A stretch of DNA of 64,000 nucleotides, from NCBI GenBank assembly GCA_008711295.1, contig VUYV01000089.1:3424960-3488959 (forward strand). The letters are read 5' to 3'. Position numbers and translations under genes: made by a program. The stretch comes from Anarhynchus alexandrinus. Its lineage: Eukaryota; Chordata; Aves; Charadriiformes; Charadriidae. The notes below the pieces were generated by a model. That model made no database searches. It worked only from the letters and a program-made list of their open reading frames with translations, and was not told where the DNA came from. Of this stretch, positions 52,435 to 64,000 are shown in pieces (position 1 is the stretch's first letter; the number at the start of each line of letters is the position of its first letter).

Positions 52435-55400
52435 AGATTAATAGCAATACCTGCAATCCCTTTTATTTAAACAGAGATTTTTATGAGAATGTCATGAAGA
52501 GACGAAGTGAAGGATCTTCTCTTAATCACTGCAAGTCACATGGGGATGAGATGCAGTCAATTAGGAGGTAAAACCCATCCCTGTAAGTCCAATGAAGGAC
52601 AGCAGAAACTTCACAAGCTCAACCGTTATTCCAGATTGCCAAGAATATCTGTCTCTGACACCATAAAGTCCTCTTCTAAGTCTACTGCTGTTTGCACCTG
52701 TACCAATCAGTCATTACTGCCTTTATCATAAAGACTGAAATACCTGTCTTTCTCATGCAAAACCCAGGATCATTCTGGGAGAAGGGGACTTCACTCCTAA
52801 TTTTAGATCTTAGAATGCCATCTCATTGTTGATATTAATCCTGTTTCCTTATTTTCCCGTTGGATTAATGAAGCAAGTGAAAGACATTTGTTTTCAATGA
52901 GAAAATGACTGAGAATACTCTGCTGTCTACTTTGTAGATCATACACTATAATGCAAAACAAATGGTGACACATACAAGATATTTAAAACATCTTGAAGGA
53001 AAATAAAACCACACAAAAGCAATCATTAAGAGCTATATTATTTTTCAATGCCAAGTAGGTTACACAATTTCAATGAAATAAGACAACTGAAATAAGACAA
53101 AAGCTGCAGCCAAGGTATTTTACTCCTAGGGCCTTTAGGAAGAGTGCTGGTCGTTCAATATCTCACATTCTCTGGCTCTAAGAGAATGGCAACAAGAAAA
53201 TGAATTAGGGTTTTCTTTTTTGTTAGAGTCAGGTAATAGATTAGTACAAGTTGGCAAGATGCTTCAGGACCAGACAGTCCACCTTAACCTAGACAATTTT
53301 AGAAAAATAAAAAATCCTGAATTTGCTGTTCTAGCAGCAAATAAAACATCTTAACTTGAACTATTTCAGTGATCAATATCTAATATGCACTCACAGCATT
53401 TTTATTTTCGTTAAAAAGTAAAAGAGTGAAAAGGTGGAGTGTTTTGTAGCCAAAGAAGGAGCTTCAGCTTCATTACTTTGAGTCTGGTTTGCCACAGAAA
53501 GTTTCATTGTCATTTCCAATATTGATAGCATAAGGCAATCCATCTTTTCCACTGAGTTATTTCTTGCTTTCTAAATATCAGTCTTACATAATCAGGCATT
53601 TTTTTAAAGTTTCAGCTGACTCCATTGACCATGCCCTAGAATATTATCCTTCTTTCAATGACTATGTTGGCGTTGTAGGTGTGTTTCCTATTCAAAAGCA
53701 TTTGCACCTCTCAGCCACACTTCATTCTCTGTATTGCAATAAAAACTCATAACATGACAAATGAAACTGGAGGAGAAATGAAACTGGAAGACATGTCCAT
53801 ATTGATGCATTAAAGCACAGCAAATTGCACATAAACAGCACTCTAGTTAAAATTATAACGCACTTCATAAAGGTTATAGTTAGACTACAGAGGAAGAATG
53901 CTTTCCATAGACCACATTTTTTGTTGTCACATTTAGAGATCCAAATTAGGTGAAAGAGGAAAGAGGCATTTTGGTATTAGCAAAATGTTGCAAACTGAAC
54001 CTCATAATTACAAACGAGTATTTCAGGGTCTACTTATCTACTGCTTGTGCACTATATTGGTATTTGAGACATTTCTGTATTTCAGAGTCTCAGTACAAAA
54101 ATTGGGACAACATAAAAACTCATCTCTAAAGGTCTGTGAATCATTATTTTCATTTATTTACACATTTATGTATTTTTGCCAGAATAAAATCATTGTCCTT
54201 TGTTTTGCATGGCCAAGAAACTGCTATTAATGTATTGTTTAAATACAATAAACACATACACCTAACAGAACTTCTGCCTACAAATATCCTAGAAAATGTT
54301 TTTCTCATGTTCAGTCTGCACAACACAATTACTAATGAGGAACTGAAGTTAATAGCTACTTACAACAGTAAATGTGTATTGAGGAAGGTCAAAAATGCAC
54401 AATATGCATTACTCTTACCTATTTATAATTCAAGCTTTTGTTTGTTGTCTTAGGTGGAAGCTAGTAGTGCAATTTAAAGCTATCATTCAAGGACTGCATA
54501 CTTCGGATTGGCTATGAGAAAAGTTCTAAAACAAAGATGCTGGAAAGAAAATTGAAATTTGATGTGAGATCCTGCAAAATCAAGGGAAGAATTCACAGTG
54601 TGATATAAAGATGTATAACATTAATAGAGCACGTATATAATTCTTACAATAGAATAGTAATGTCAACGCAGCGCAACAACTGCATTTTGTAAGTTACTTT
54701 ATACAAAAGAAGAGGAAATTTTTTAGGGGAATGCTTCAATCTTAAGGTTTCCATCTAGCTTTTGGAATACTCCTAAAATGTCTGTTCATGGATAAAGACT
54801 GTTGCTGGCACAGTTAATTTATTTTTAATATTGTTTAGACACTGGAGAAGAGTTATTGCATCTGCATGATTTTTAACAAAGCAAAACATGCTTCTTGTTG
54901 CTGTCATTATGGAGTTTAAGGACGCAGACATTACTTTGCCTTTATGTACAGATCTACATAGATAGTTTTACACTAACAAAGACTACCTCTGATAGCCATT
55001 TTTATACTATTATTTGGTAAACACTTTATGTTTGGGTTATTTCTTTAAAAAATTATTTTAAAAGTTTAAATATCAATATTAGGAACATTGAATCTCCCAT
55101 GCAAAAGAAATATTCTGTGGAACATTCAGGCATATATAAAAAGTAAGACATACAGATTTATCAAAGATGACAACTGGTTTTGGAATATTTCTCTGGGTTT
55201 TATTTTTAGTATTGTGATTTGCTATTACTGTATTTATTTTATTTTATTTTTTTAAATTTATGTAGACTCTGATGCATAGTTTTCTGGAGTAGAGTTGACT
55301 GATTACTATTTTTCTTACAAGTCTTAGTGGTTATGTACAATGAACACAAAGATCACTGTAACATTAGAATCATGGATGCAACCTTAAAAAGAATATTTAA

Positions 55401-57335
55401 CCAATATTATACAATAAAACATTCCAATATCTTATTGATATTAGTATAAATATCAATGATCAATATAGCTTAGGATGAACTCATATCTGAGCATTTTAAA
55501 AATTTGTAATCATCAAATTATGAAAAAGAATTTCCAGCGGAAGAGCAACTTAATTTAATAGCCTTCATACAGTAGAAACTGTATATGGCTCAAATTTGTC
55601 TAAGCTGCAATCTTATTATATAGTCACTGAACGTGTAATTACACCATCTATTATTATAATTGCTTTGTCCTCTGAAGACATCTGAAAATAATTAATAAGA
55701 CTGAGGAAAATTATACTTTAAAAACTCTGAGTGGTACATCAAGAGAAAGAAATCCTTCCTTTTAAATTCTTATATGATAATACTGCCTTCACTGTTTTAC
55801 TTCAGGGGTCGTTATACTCTTGTGAGCAGTGTACTGAAAAATGCTTTTTTTTTAACAAAGCAATTTTTAGCTGTTCCTAAAGAAAATTATTTAGCTGTTT
55901 CAAATTGTATCAGATTTGTTGATTTTGGTAAAAAATTGTCAACCTCATAAGTTTTGGTACTGCAATTCACAATGAATTTTTAATTGGGTTGGCATTAAAA
56001 GGGATTTGAGACATATTATCTTCACTCTTCATCCTGGCTGTGGTGCACTCTTTTTTTTTTTTTCAAGTATCTATTCCTACCGCTGAGGAACCCTAGAAGA
56101 TTCAATTTGGATCAACAGTAGAAAAATTCTACTTTATTTACCATAGGTTTTGTTGTTCGTTGCTTTTCTTTTATGCCACTTGTGCTCTTCCTTGTGACTA
56201 CTGACATTTTTCTGGCACTTTCTGAGGTCATTATTTTGCCACAACTACATGTCATTGCCCTATATTCAATCTCATTCTTACAACCAGCTCCTCAAACATA
56301 CACACTTATTGACTATTAAACACATTTTAAATCTCTTCAGGAAACAATGTGAAAAATTAAAGATCACTTTTCCCAACAAAATCCTCATTTTTGACCTTTT
56401 CTTTTTTTTTTCCAGAGGACATTTGCATTTCTGTAGAAATCCTCACAAACTTTTGCTTCCAACAAGCTCTATTAAGAGTATCTGCATACTAGTCAATATT
56501 TTCAATTTTTAATTACCACTGCTAACAGTTAAGGGATAACAAATTCCTATTCTTTCAGCCCTACCTTACGTCTCTCACTGGATTAAGAGCATAGAATGTG
56601 TCAGGTGTTGTAATATGCAAAAGCACAGAGCATGTGAAATAATATGAAAGGAAGCCTGCCAAATATTGCTATGGTGAGTGGCACTGAAATGCCATAGACT
56701 TCTATTGACCCTTATCATCTTCTGTTCATTGTGTTACGCTGTGCAATAACACTACCATTAACCAAGATGTGAGCTAGTTTGTGCACAATTTATGTTCCAA
56801 TAGTTGTAATAAAATAGGCACATATTTTTTATCCAATGTACTTATATCTCATACATATGCCAAATGATTATAATAATATATATCAGCGACAGTCTTCACA
56901 TAAATATAAGTTTAGCTACAACTTTACTATATTATTAGCCATAAAAACTTCTAGAGCACTAAGGCAATATGAGCTACCAATGGCCAAGCAATACAACAGT
57001 GTACCTTCAGGGGATAATTTCAGCAAATCATTATCAGATTTACTTTCTTTAACTCAGTCAAGCAAAGATCAACAATCATCTTGGTCTTGCTTTACTGAGA
57101 AGCATTATAATCCATAATAGAAGAACTTAGTTCATTCTTAAACAATATGTACAATGTGTATGCTGGAATGATTGTAACCTTATGAAGTTTCTTGCTAGCA
57201 TAGCAATGTCACTATTTGCACTTGCAGCAGTTTTTACCTTAGAAATTCAAGACGAACCTCTTTAATAATTATCTACCTGACCTGCAAGTTGCTCTGTTAT
57301 CATAAGCTTATTATGATCTTATTGCCACTTTTATA
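52435..57335. other. Long AT-rich stretch without recognised genes or repeats
   Basis: About 4.9 kb. An ATTTT microsatellite lies at 55232-55254 and a T run near 56051-56063. Open frames up to about 105 codons on the plus strand near 53.5-54.5 kb are AT-driven and have no recognised domain. Confidence 0.55.
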
Positions 57336-57344
57336 TATTCCTGT

Positions 57345-57934
57345 TGTCGTTTCAGTTTTGATGGAGTTAACTGTTTTACTAGCAGCTGATACAGTGCTAT
57401 GTTTTGGGTATGGGTGAGAAATACTTTTGATACCACACTGGTGTTTTTAGTTGTTGCTAAACTCTCAAGGCCTTTTCTGCTCCTCACATAGCCCTGCCAG
57501 TGAGCAGGCTGGGAGGGCCCAAGAAGTTGGGAGGGGACACGGCCAGGACAGCTTACCCCAACTGACCAAAGGGATATTCCATACCATGTGATGTCATGCT
57601 CAGTATATAAAGCTGGGGGAAGGAGAAGGAGGGGGAGACATCTGGAGTGATGGCATTTGTCTTCCCAAGTAACCGTTATGTGTGATGGAGCCCTGCTTTT
57701 CTGGAGATGGCTGAATACCTGCCCGCCAATGGGAAGCAGTTAATGAATTCTTTGTTTTGCTTTGCTTGTGTGCACGGCTTCTGCTCTACCAATTAAACTG
57801 TCTTTCTGTCTTTATCTCAACCCACGAGTTTTTTCTTACTCATACTCTTCCCATTCTCTCCCCCATCTGAACTGGGGGGAGTGAGTGAGTGGTTGTGTGG
57901 TCCTAGCCCCCAGCTGGGGTTAAAACTTGACAAC
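57345..57934 (+). mobile_element. Solo LTR of an ERVL-like family
   Basis: It starts TGTCGTTTCAGTTTTGATGG and ends GGGGTTAAAACTTGACA. CCTGT occurs immediately before it (57340-57344) and again at 57935-57939, a probable 5-bp TSD with one or two bases of uncertainty at the right end. The core matches the sense strand of the 29363 copy (GGCCTTTTCTGCT, GGATATTCCATACC). It has a TATATAA box and a weak AATTAAA-type polyadenylation signal near 57790. No internal viral region is attached. Confidence 0.88.
57604..57610 (+). promoter_or_regulatory. TATA box of ERVL-like solo LTR
   Basis: TATATAA is followed by AGCTGGGGGAAGGAG, the position expected for the core promoter of this LTR family. Confidence 0.55.
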
Positions 57935-57944
57935 CCTGTTATTA

Positions 57945-59090
57945 GTATGCAATAAGAAAATGTGTGAATTCATATTTTTGCAATCCCTAAACCATCATCC
58001 GTCAAAGGGAGAAAGAAATGCACGCTGTAAAAGACAATAGAGACTTTACTCAAACTGACATGTTATATTTTCCTGATAAAGCATTCTAATAGCGTTATTC
58101 AGGTGTATGCATTTGTGAGCTGGACTTTCCCAGTAGCCAAAGAAACGTCACTATTTTATTTGTTCTGGCATGTGTCAGAGCAATTATATAATCTCAATGT
58201 ACCATAACAAGACCATTGCAACTTTATTTATACTAAAATATTTCATTATAATTCTCGCCAACTATCCTGTATTCATGTCAAGCACAATCAGCTTTCAGAC
58301 CAGACAATGTAAGCAATATTACCTTTGGTACACAGTTGTGTTAGACCTTTCTGTAATTCCTTGACTAGGAACTTTATTCTTTGTAGGCTGTTGCAGAAAC
58401 ATCAATCTGCTGATAATTGGTGCCTGATTAGGGATTTATTCATTTGGAACTGGTTCAAGTGAGGGTGGAGAGAGGAAATCAAGATCCAATTTATCAGCCT
58501 GACAAGAAAAAGAGTGGACAAAGTACACAGCAAAGAGAAACAACAAATAGATAAATAGAAGTGGAGAATATTACGCTTGAATTATGCTAAGTAATTCTGC
58601 TCTGAATTTTGCAGATGGAAAATCTCTAACTTGTTCATATTGTATGAAGACTAAAAATTAGTCAGTGCTTGCCTAGAGGTCACTAGATGTGTGTACAGTT
58701 TTTTTCTTCCTACATGGACATTAATTTCATGCAAAGGCTACAACCACAGCAAAATATCACTCTGTTAAGTCAAATTGCCAAGTCACTTACACCTTGTTTG
58801 TCCTCAGTGTCTGTTTATTAATGAAATATAAGGCACAGTCCTTTAACTCTTAGAAAAATGTCAGTGTAATTGGCAAGATACTGTAGCTGTAGTGACTCTT
58901 CCAAATAGGAATCTTATGATTTGTAAGTAGGAAAAATAGTTTACTCTCAGAATTAACCTTGAATATGACATGTTAGTTTGTGGCAAAGGCAATGAACTGA
59001 TGATGGCAGCTTCTTGCAGTTTCATGGGTGGCACTGTGCCACCATGAGAGAAGGGACAGTTCTCCTTTCAGCTGAAGGTCACAGTTTGGG
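57945..59090. other. Unique DNA, no feature recognised
   Basis: No supportable element. The stretch from about 58980 may include more of the CR1 that follows, but it is too decayed to place. Confidence 0.5.
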
Positions 59091-59094
59091 AACT

Positions 59095-59266
59095 TGTCAG
59101 GCAGCCCTCCACCACTGGAGGCCCTCCAGGTTAGGCAGACACCTATGGCCTGGCTGATGTGCAGGAAACGGGACTATATGACCTCCTGAGGTGTCCTGGT
59201 TTGAGGGCCTAAACCACGACATGAGGTCACTTTCCCTTCCATCTGCGTATGATTTTTAAGATGAGC
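59095..59266 (+). mobile_element. CR1 LINE 3' tail, interrupted by a 30-bp LTR relic
   Basis: The CCTCCACCACTGGAGGCC block, the CAGACACCTATGGCCTGGC block, ACTATATGACCTCCTGAGG, then after the insertion TCACTTTCCCTTCCATCTG and a terminal TATGATTTTTAAGATGA, reproduce the layout of a CR1 3'UTR. Removing the insertion and one TGAGG copy joins these parts as expected for a CR1 tail. Confidence 0.75.
59192..59221. mobile_element. 30-bp minimal LTR relic with perfect 5-bp TSD
   Basis: The element consists of TGTCCTGGTTTGAGG followed directly by GCCTAAACCACGACA. The two halves are imperfect inverted repeats (11 of 15 pair). They correspond to the two ends of the ERVL-like LTRs seen elsewhere (compare TGTCGTGGTTTAACCC at 29363). 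It is flanked by TGAGG at 59187-59191 and 59222-59226. The whole LTR interior is absent. It lies inside a CR1 tail, so the pre-insertion sequence is predictable. Confidence 0.8.
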
Positions 59267-59653
59267 GCAGAACTTTGAACTGGTAAACGTTGCTCAAGCA
59301 TTTTCCTACAATGTACTTCTGACTGTAAATATCCCAAATGTAAGTAGAGTTGAAATAAGTTTTGTTTTCTTTTCAGTACCACATTAACCACAACTGGATT
59401 TAAAAAATTATACTGCTGGACAGATGATTGGTAATATAGCACCAGCCTGTCATGACTGTTAATTCACTGTCAAACTTCAAACACTGGGAAAGGGTTTCGG
59501 TTGTCCGGATCAGGTCCTCATCCAATTCTGTGTAACACTTCTTAGACATATCTTCCTTAAGTGGTGAAACTGCCTTTCTCCTCAAATGACTGATTTTATT
59601 TTAATAGCATGAAACAACGTGTATATATGTATATGTTGCTTTCTACTTACCAA
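59267..59653. other. Unique DNA with a possible exon-like minus-strand segment
   Basis: No repeat was recognised. On the minus strand, about 59596-59400, an open frame has balanced codon use and a charged, helix-like product (see findings). It has no recognised domain and weak splice-site context, so it is not called as a gene. Confidence 0.4.
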
Positions 59654-59658
59654 TTTAC

Positions 59659-60439
59659 TGTGCCTAGGGGCTGTCAGGGGGTGCTGCCAGGCAGCCCCTG
59701 TGTGGAGCTGCCGGGGCTGCCCCGAGCCGGACACAGTGGGTTCCAGACGGCTCCAACCGACCCACCGCAGGGCACGGCTGAGCCCCGCAGCCACCATGGT
59801 GGCGCTGCGGGAAAGCCTCTGTCAGAAAGGGCAAAACGCTGCCCGGCAACTGGGGCTGAGGGGAAGAGAACACCAAGGTGAGAGAAGGAGGAAAGGAAAA
59901 AGGTGTTCCAGGTGCCCAAGCAGGGATTTCCCTGCAGCCCCTGGAGGACACCATGGTGAAACAGGTAGTCTTCCTGCAGCCAATGGAGGACTCCACACCA
60001 GAGCAGGTGGATATGTCATGAAGGAACTGGGGAAAAGTGTGAAACAGACAGAGAGGTAGAGAGGAGCTGTCATGGCCTGACCACAACCCCGCATTCCCCA
60101 TCCACTGCACCACTCAGGGTTAGGGAGGTAGAGGAGTTTGGGATGAAGAAGTGAAGCTGAGCCTGGGAAAAGAGAGGAAGAGGGAAGGTGCTTTTTTAAT
60201 TCGTCTTTGTTTCTCACCACCTAAATCTATTTTAAATGGCAATAAATTAAATTATTTTTCCCCAAGTTGAGTCTGTTTTGCCCATGGAGGTAACTGGCAA
60301 GTGATGTTCTTCTCTTTATCTTGGCCCATGGACTTTTCCATCTTTTTTTCTTCCCCTCCTCCCCCATCCTGTTGGGGATGGGGACTGTGAGAGCAGTGGG
60401 GTGGGCGTCTGGCAAAGCCAAGGACAACCCCCACAATCA
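59659..60439 (+). mobile_element. Solo LTR 'C', avian ERV, perfect TSD
   Basis: A 781-bp TG...CA element is flanked by TTTAC at 59654-59658 and 60440-60444. The right half matches LTRs A and B: a CACCATGG/GAGCAGGTGGAT region, a GTTGAG...TGGGAAAAGAGAGG purine block, AATAAA at 60241-60246 followed by TTAAATTATTTTTCCCC, and a terminal GGACAACCCCCACA. The left 200 or so bases (GGGGTGCTGCCAGGCAGCCC onward) are GC- and CpG-rich and do not resemble the starts of A or B, so C represents a different or mosaic subfamily. Overlapping open frames on both strands reflect low stop density in GC-rich sequence. Confidence 0.9.
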
Positions 60440-60444
60440 TTTAC

Positions 60445-63400
60445 AACACGAATTGGTAAAAGTGGAGAATCATCAGTAAGTAAAAAAATCTATCAAATTT
60501 TTAAATCAATCTGTCAATAGTTTAACTTGAAAAACAAAGGTTTATTAACTAGCTTACTAATAAGCATAGCATTCTGGATAATGAACTAGTAGTGTTAATG
60601 GGTTAAAACATTTGGAATCACTGTATTAGATCATAGGGTGGATTTTGAAGCTAAAGTCTTGAATAAGTTTATCTTGAAAAATCCAGTAACATTGGTTTTC
60701 TAATAACAAAAATGGAAACTGTGGTAACAGTATTAACAAAAGCGGGTAGGGAACAATACAAGACAAAAATAGCACTCTTAGAATGGAAATGTCACTCATC
60801 ACACTTAAAAGTGACTTAATAGTCAGCAGTCTGTAGCTGTGACCATTCATATTAGGTACATAGCCATAGAAATGTATTGCTAATCGGCCTTGATTGGTAA
60901 TTGTTCAGGAAGCATAGTGTTCTGCAAAGACACTAGTAGATCAATCCAAAAACCCAAGAGTCTGAGATGAACAACTCAAATTGTTCACTCCAAAATGAAT
61001 GTTATAGACCTCTTGGGTATTAAACATAGTGGAATGCCAGATGATGAATGAATTAATTTGGATATTACAAGCACTGTGGGACATGCTAGGGGGCACAGTA
61101 CAGAGTACAGACTAGTAAGTCTCGAAGTAATGAGAGGACCAACATTTGCCATTTAGAAGCAGCTTGGCACCTGTCTTGCTGGATGCAGCCTGGTTCCTGC
61201 AGAGTCATGCCAATGTTCATGACTCATGCTCCCTAGTGCTTGCTTCCAAGAGTTTCTGGGAGACGCCAGCAGTGTGGCAAGGCATCCATCTCGATGGCCT
61301 ACAGCTTGATGGACACAGTGTGAAGCCAACTCAACACCACTGCCCAAAATATACCCTCTTAGGTGAGAGCACTAGAAAATGTGGGACAGAGACAAGGTGT
61401 CTGGAGGTAGTTGAGAGCCAGGAACATCCTCACTTCTGTGTGCAGCTGGGAACTGGCAGAATTGCTCTGCTGGTCCTTGAAACGGAAGTGCATTCACTCA
61501 CTGACAGGCACGAGCTAACAAATCCTGCAGGATTAGAGCTGTTTCAGAGTAAAGGCTGACTGCAGGTCCTCGTGGATAAACCACCCAGATATGAGCAAAG
61601 ACTCTTTAGAAATATCCTGTGACTTTAATTTCTTTTTATTTAAATGTGAATCTTATCATCATGATAATGAGTAGACACTGACTCTCTCCAAAGTGCTCTG
61701 TAATCACTGTCATTTCTCTACCTCAGTAGTAAATACTGTCTTATCGACACTCCAGATACTGTTGGAAGCAGACAGGTAGAGGCAGCAAATACTGTGTGAA
61801 ATTCAGACATGGAGTGAGACAGACACAGTACCTGAGTGAGGAGGGATGAAAATATGTGTGGGAATGAAATAAAAGGTGGGAGGAGAGTAAAATGAAAAAT
61901 GAGAAGGAATACATATCACATATTTCATGAAATGTATGCTTTCGAATAAGAACGGTCTTCTTTCTCTGAATCAAAGGCTAAGATTAAACTCTTGATTCTT
62001 AGCTACTTTTCTTGCCCAGACAAACTATTTATGCAGTGACTATCTATGCATTTAGAGCCAGTTGCCTAGCTTAATTTAAAAAAAAAAATAAGGCTTTGAT
62101 ACTGTGTATTCAAACATCCATGAAGGGGTTTACTTCATGTGAATACTGGACTATATGAGTTTAAAAAAGCAGATGCAGAGCTTGCAACTGTTTTTAATAG
62201 GAGGTATGGTTTTAATGATCACTTGATTTGCACTAGGCCTTGGAAACTTTCCATGTTTGTCATAAATCTAAACAGCCAAAATATGGGTAGAGTTGTAGCT
62301 TATCTAAATCACCAGAGCCGTGGCCTCAAACTGACAATTTATCTATAAGTGGTGACAAAAGTTGTAAAGGCATCATTTTTCTTAGCACCAGTAAGTAACA
62401 TATAGCAGACTGAGGACAGTATTAATTGTACTGATAGTGCAGAACTCAAGAACTTGCATATATACTGTTTTCTCTTTTTCAGCACATTTGAAATGTAACC
62501 TTGTCTTTGATCTGTTGAGAATAAATTCATTTAGAAAATTATTAAAGGCTAAAAATAACTTAGAAAAATATAAATCTACATATGGTTGACAAAATAACTC
62601 CTCATTCTGATGAACAATATTTCTGTAGTTTATAAATAAATCAATTCAGCTTCTTAACATTCTCTGACTGAAGTAACTCAGAAGCTACTCCAGAATTTGA
62701 CATTTTGATTTTAAGCTGAAGTGCAGAAAAATAGACCATGTGTGAAGGTCACAGACAATTCATCTAAGAGATTAAACATTATAAACTGTCTAGCAACATT
62801 TCAGATATTCATTTATTTATGAAAAGGCATCATACAACATATAATAAGGTTTTAAAATATTTTCTGAACAAATAAAACCAACAAGGGACTTAACAGTAGA
62901 TAAACTATGACCTAAACCATATAGCCAGCTAGATTATAGGTACAAATACATTACTATCACCATTTTTAGAAATAGATAAATTAAATGCCAATGTTTGTAC
63001 TAACTTTTTTGTTTGTTTGTTTGATCAGTAATTGGTCAATTTTCCTTGTACAGAGGTCTTCTAAATTTTTAATGGCATGTAACTTTCTTCCTCAAGAACA
63101 ACATTGATAGTTATTTTTTTAAATAACACAGAAAATAACAGTTTCTATTATATAATTACAGTGATTAAAATCATAACACATTACAGAACACGTCAAGAGC
63201 TTCAGTTTTCTGTTTCTTATTTCCTTGTGTGCAAATGTGTAGGATGGCTTCCAGAATTATGATACTCATATATGATGTCCTAAAACTGTGTACTTTGGGT
63301 TTCTCTGATAAGATCAGGCATTTGCCACAGAGAGAATAAGTGAATATCAACATATGCTCCTTCTGACACATCATTAGAAGAGGCTGGAATTCTGCCATAA

Positions 63401-64000
63401 GACCAAGGTGATACTGTCAGAAATCTCTTCCAAGGAACCTTAATGTGACATATTTCTTATTCAAAAAGAATGGCTTGAGGTCGTAGCATTTGGGAAGACT
63501 GCAGCATCAGAATGAGCATTCTGAAAAGAGACAAAAAGTAGAATAACTCAGCTTTTTTTTATAAATCCTAAGTTTTCCTTAATATCTCAAGACCCATGGG
63601 GATCCTGACTGTTGGGATACCTGTAAATTTATTGGGTCTATTAAGACTGGCAGCACAGACATTTGTTTTTAACTAGTCCAATTACAATACAACAAATAAA
63701 AATAATTGTAATAAAACAATGATAGTAGGTAATCTTAGATCTAGAACCAGAACAGATTTCTTCAAACTAGGCTACTTATATCACAACATTTTATTGAATA
63801 ATAAAACGAAGACAATAACTAGACCCTGAAGAACCATGTTTTCTCTTATCTCAGGTAATTGTGAACAGGAAGAAGACAGATCTCTTGCTTAATTTAAATA
63901 TTCTGAAAGTTTGCTCACTATAGTTAGTACTGCAAAAGGCAAGTTCAGATTAAAAATTATCCCAGCTAACAGGAGCACCTATTTTTAAATGAGATGACCA
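60445..64000. other. Unique DNA, no feature recognised
   Basis: About 3.5 kb of AT-rich DNA. A GC-richer patch at 61150-61560 contains a 137-codon frame, but that frame opens with TTG rather than ATG and shows no domain I recognise. A short TTTG microsatellite lies at 63008-63024. Confidence 0.5.

Noticed and set aside
59619..60220. Several 130-150 codon frames on both strands
   Set aside because: They lie within the GC-rich part of solo LTR C and have no recognisable domain. The sequence is explained by the LTR.
61146..61559. 137-codon plus-strand frame
   Set aside because: It opens with TTG, not ATG, and has no domain, promoter or splice context. I kept it only as a GC-richer patch.

Overview
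The window is vertebrate nuclear DNA and almost certainly from a bird. It carries several 5'-truncated CR1 LINEs with the diagnostic tail of short ATTCTATG/ATTCTGTG-like repeats, plus solo LTRs of endogenous retrovirus (ERV) families that I associate with birds, especially Neoaves (TG...CA termini; ends reading like TGTCGTGGTTTAACCCC; an internal CTGGAGCAG repeat block). The sequence is AT-rich, and I found no protein-coding host gene, tRNA, rRNA or CRISPR. It reads as intergenic or deep intronic sequence. Nearly all short open frames are chance frames or lie inside repeats.

Layout. 1-14 kb: mostly unique AT-rich DNA, with an ERV-like LTR end near 1.14-1.8 kb, an old CR1 at 10.3-10.7 kb and three CR1 tails at 11.6-13.3 kb. 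14.57-15.68 kb: solo LTR 'A' (minus). 21.9-28.2 kb: a repeat cluster holding a solo LTR (minus, perfect TSD), CR1 (minus), an old plus-strand CR1 split by a younger minus-strand CR1, and a minus-strand CR1 with a long reverse-transcriptase frame. 29.36-29.96 kb: another solo LTR with a perfect TSD. 31.68-32.61 kb: solo LTR 'B' (plus). 34.69-38.77 kb: a long plus-strand CR1 (endonuclease, RT and tail) interrupted at 37.24 kb by an ERVK-like fragment, which has a 5' LTR, a tRNA-Lys-type primer binding site and a leader with a 159-codon frame, but no 3' LTR. 40.2 kb: a degenerate L1-like RT remnant. 51.1-52.4 kb: another CR1. 57.35-57.93 kb: solo LTR (plus). 59.1-59.3 kb: a CR1 tail carrying a 30-bp LTR-end relic with a perfect 5-bp TSD. 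59.66-60.44 kb: solo LTR 'C' (plus).

There is no gene network to describe. The window records layered retrotransposition: CR1 into CR1, ERVK into CR1, and an ERVL-like LTR relic into CR1. Family names are from memory of conserved motifs, not database searches; element ends are approximate unless a target-site duplication is given.
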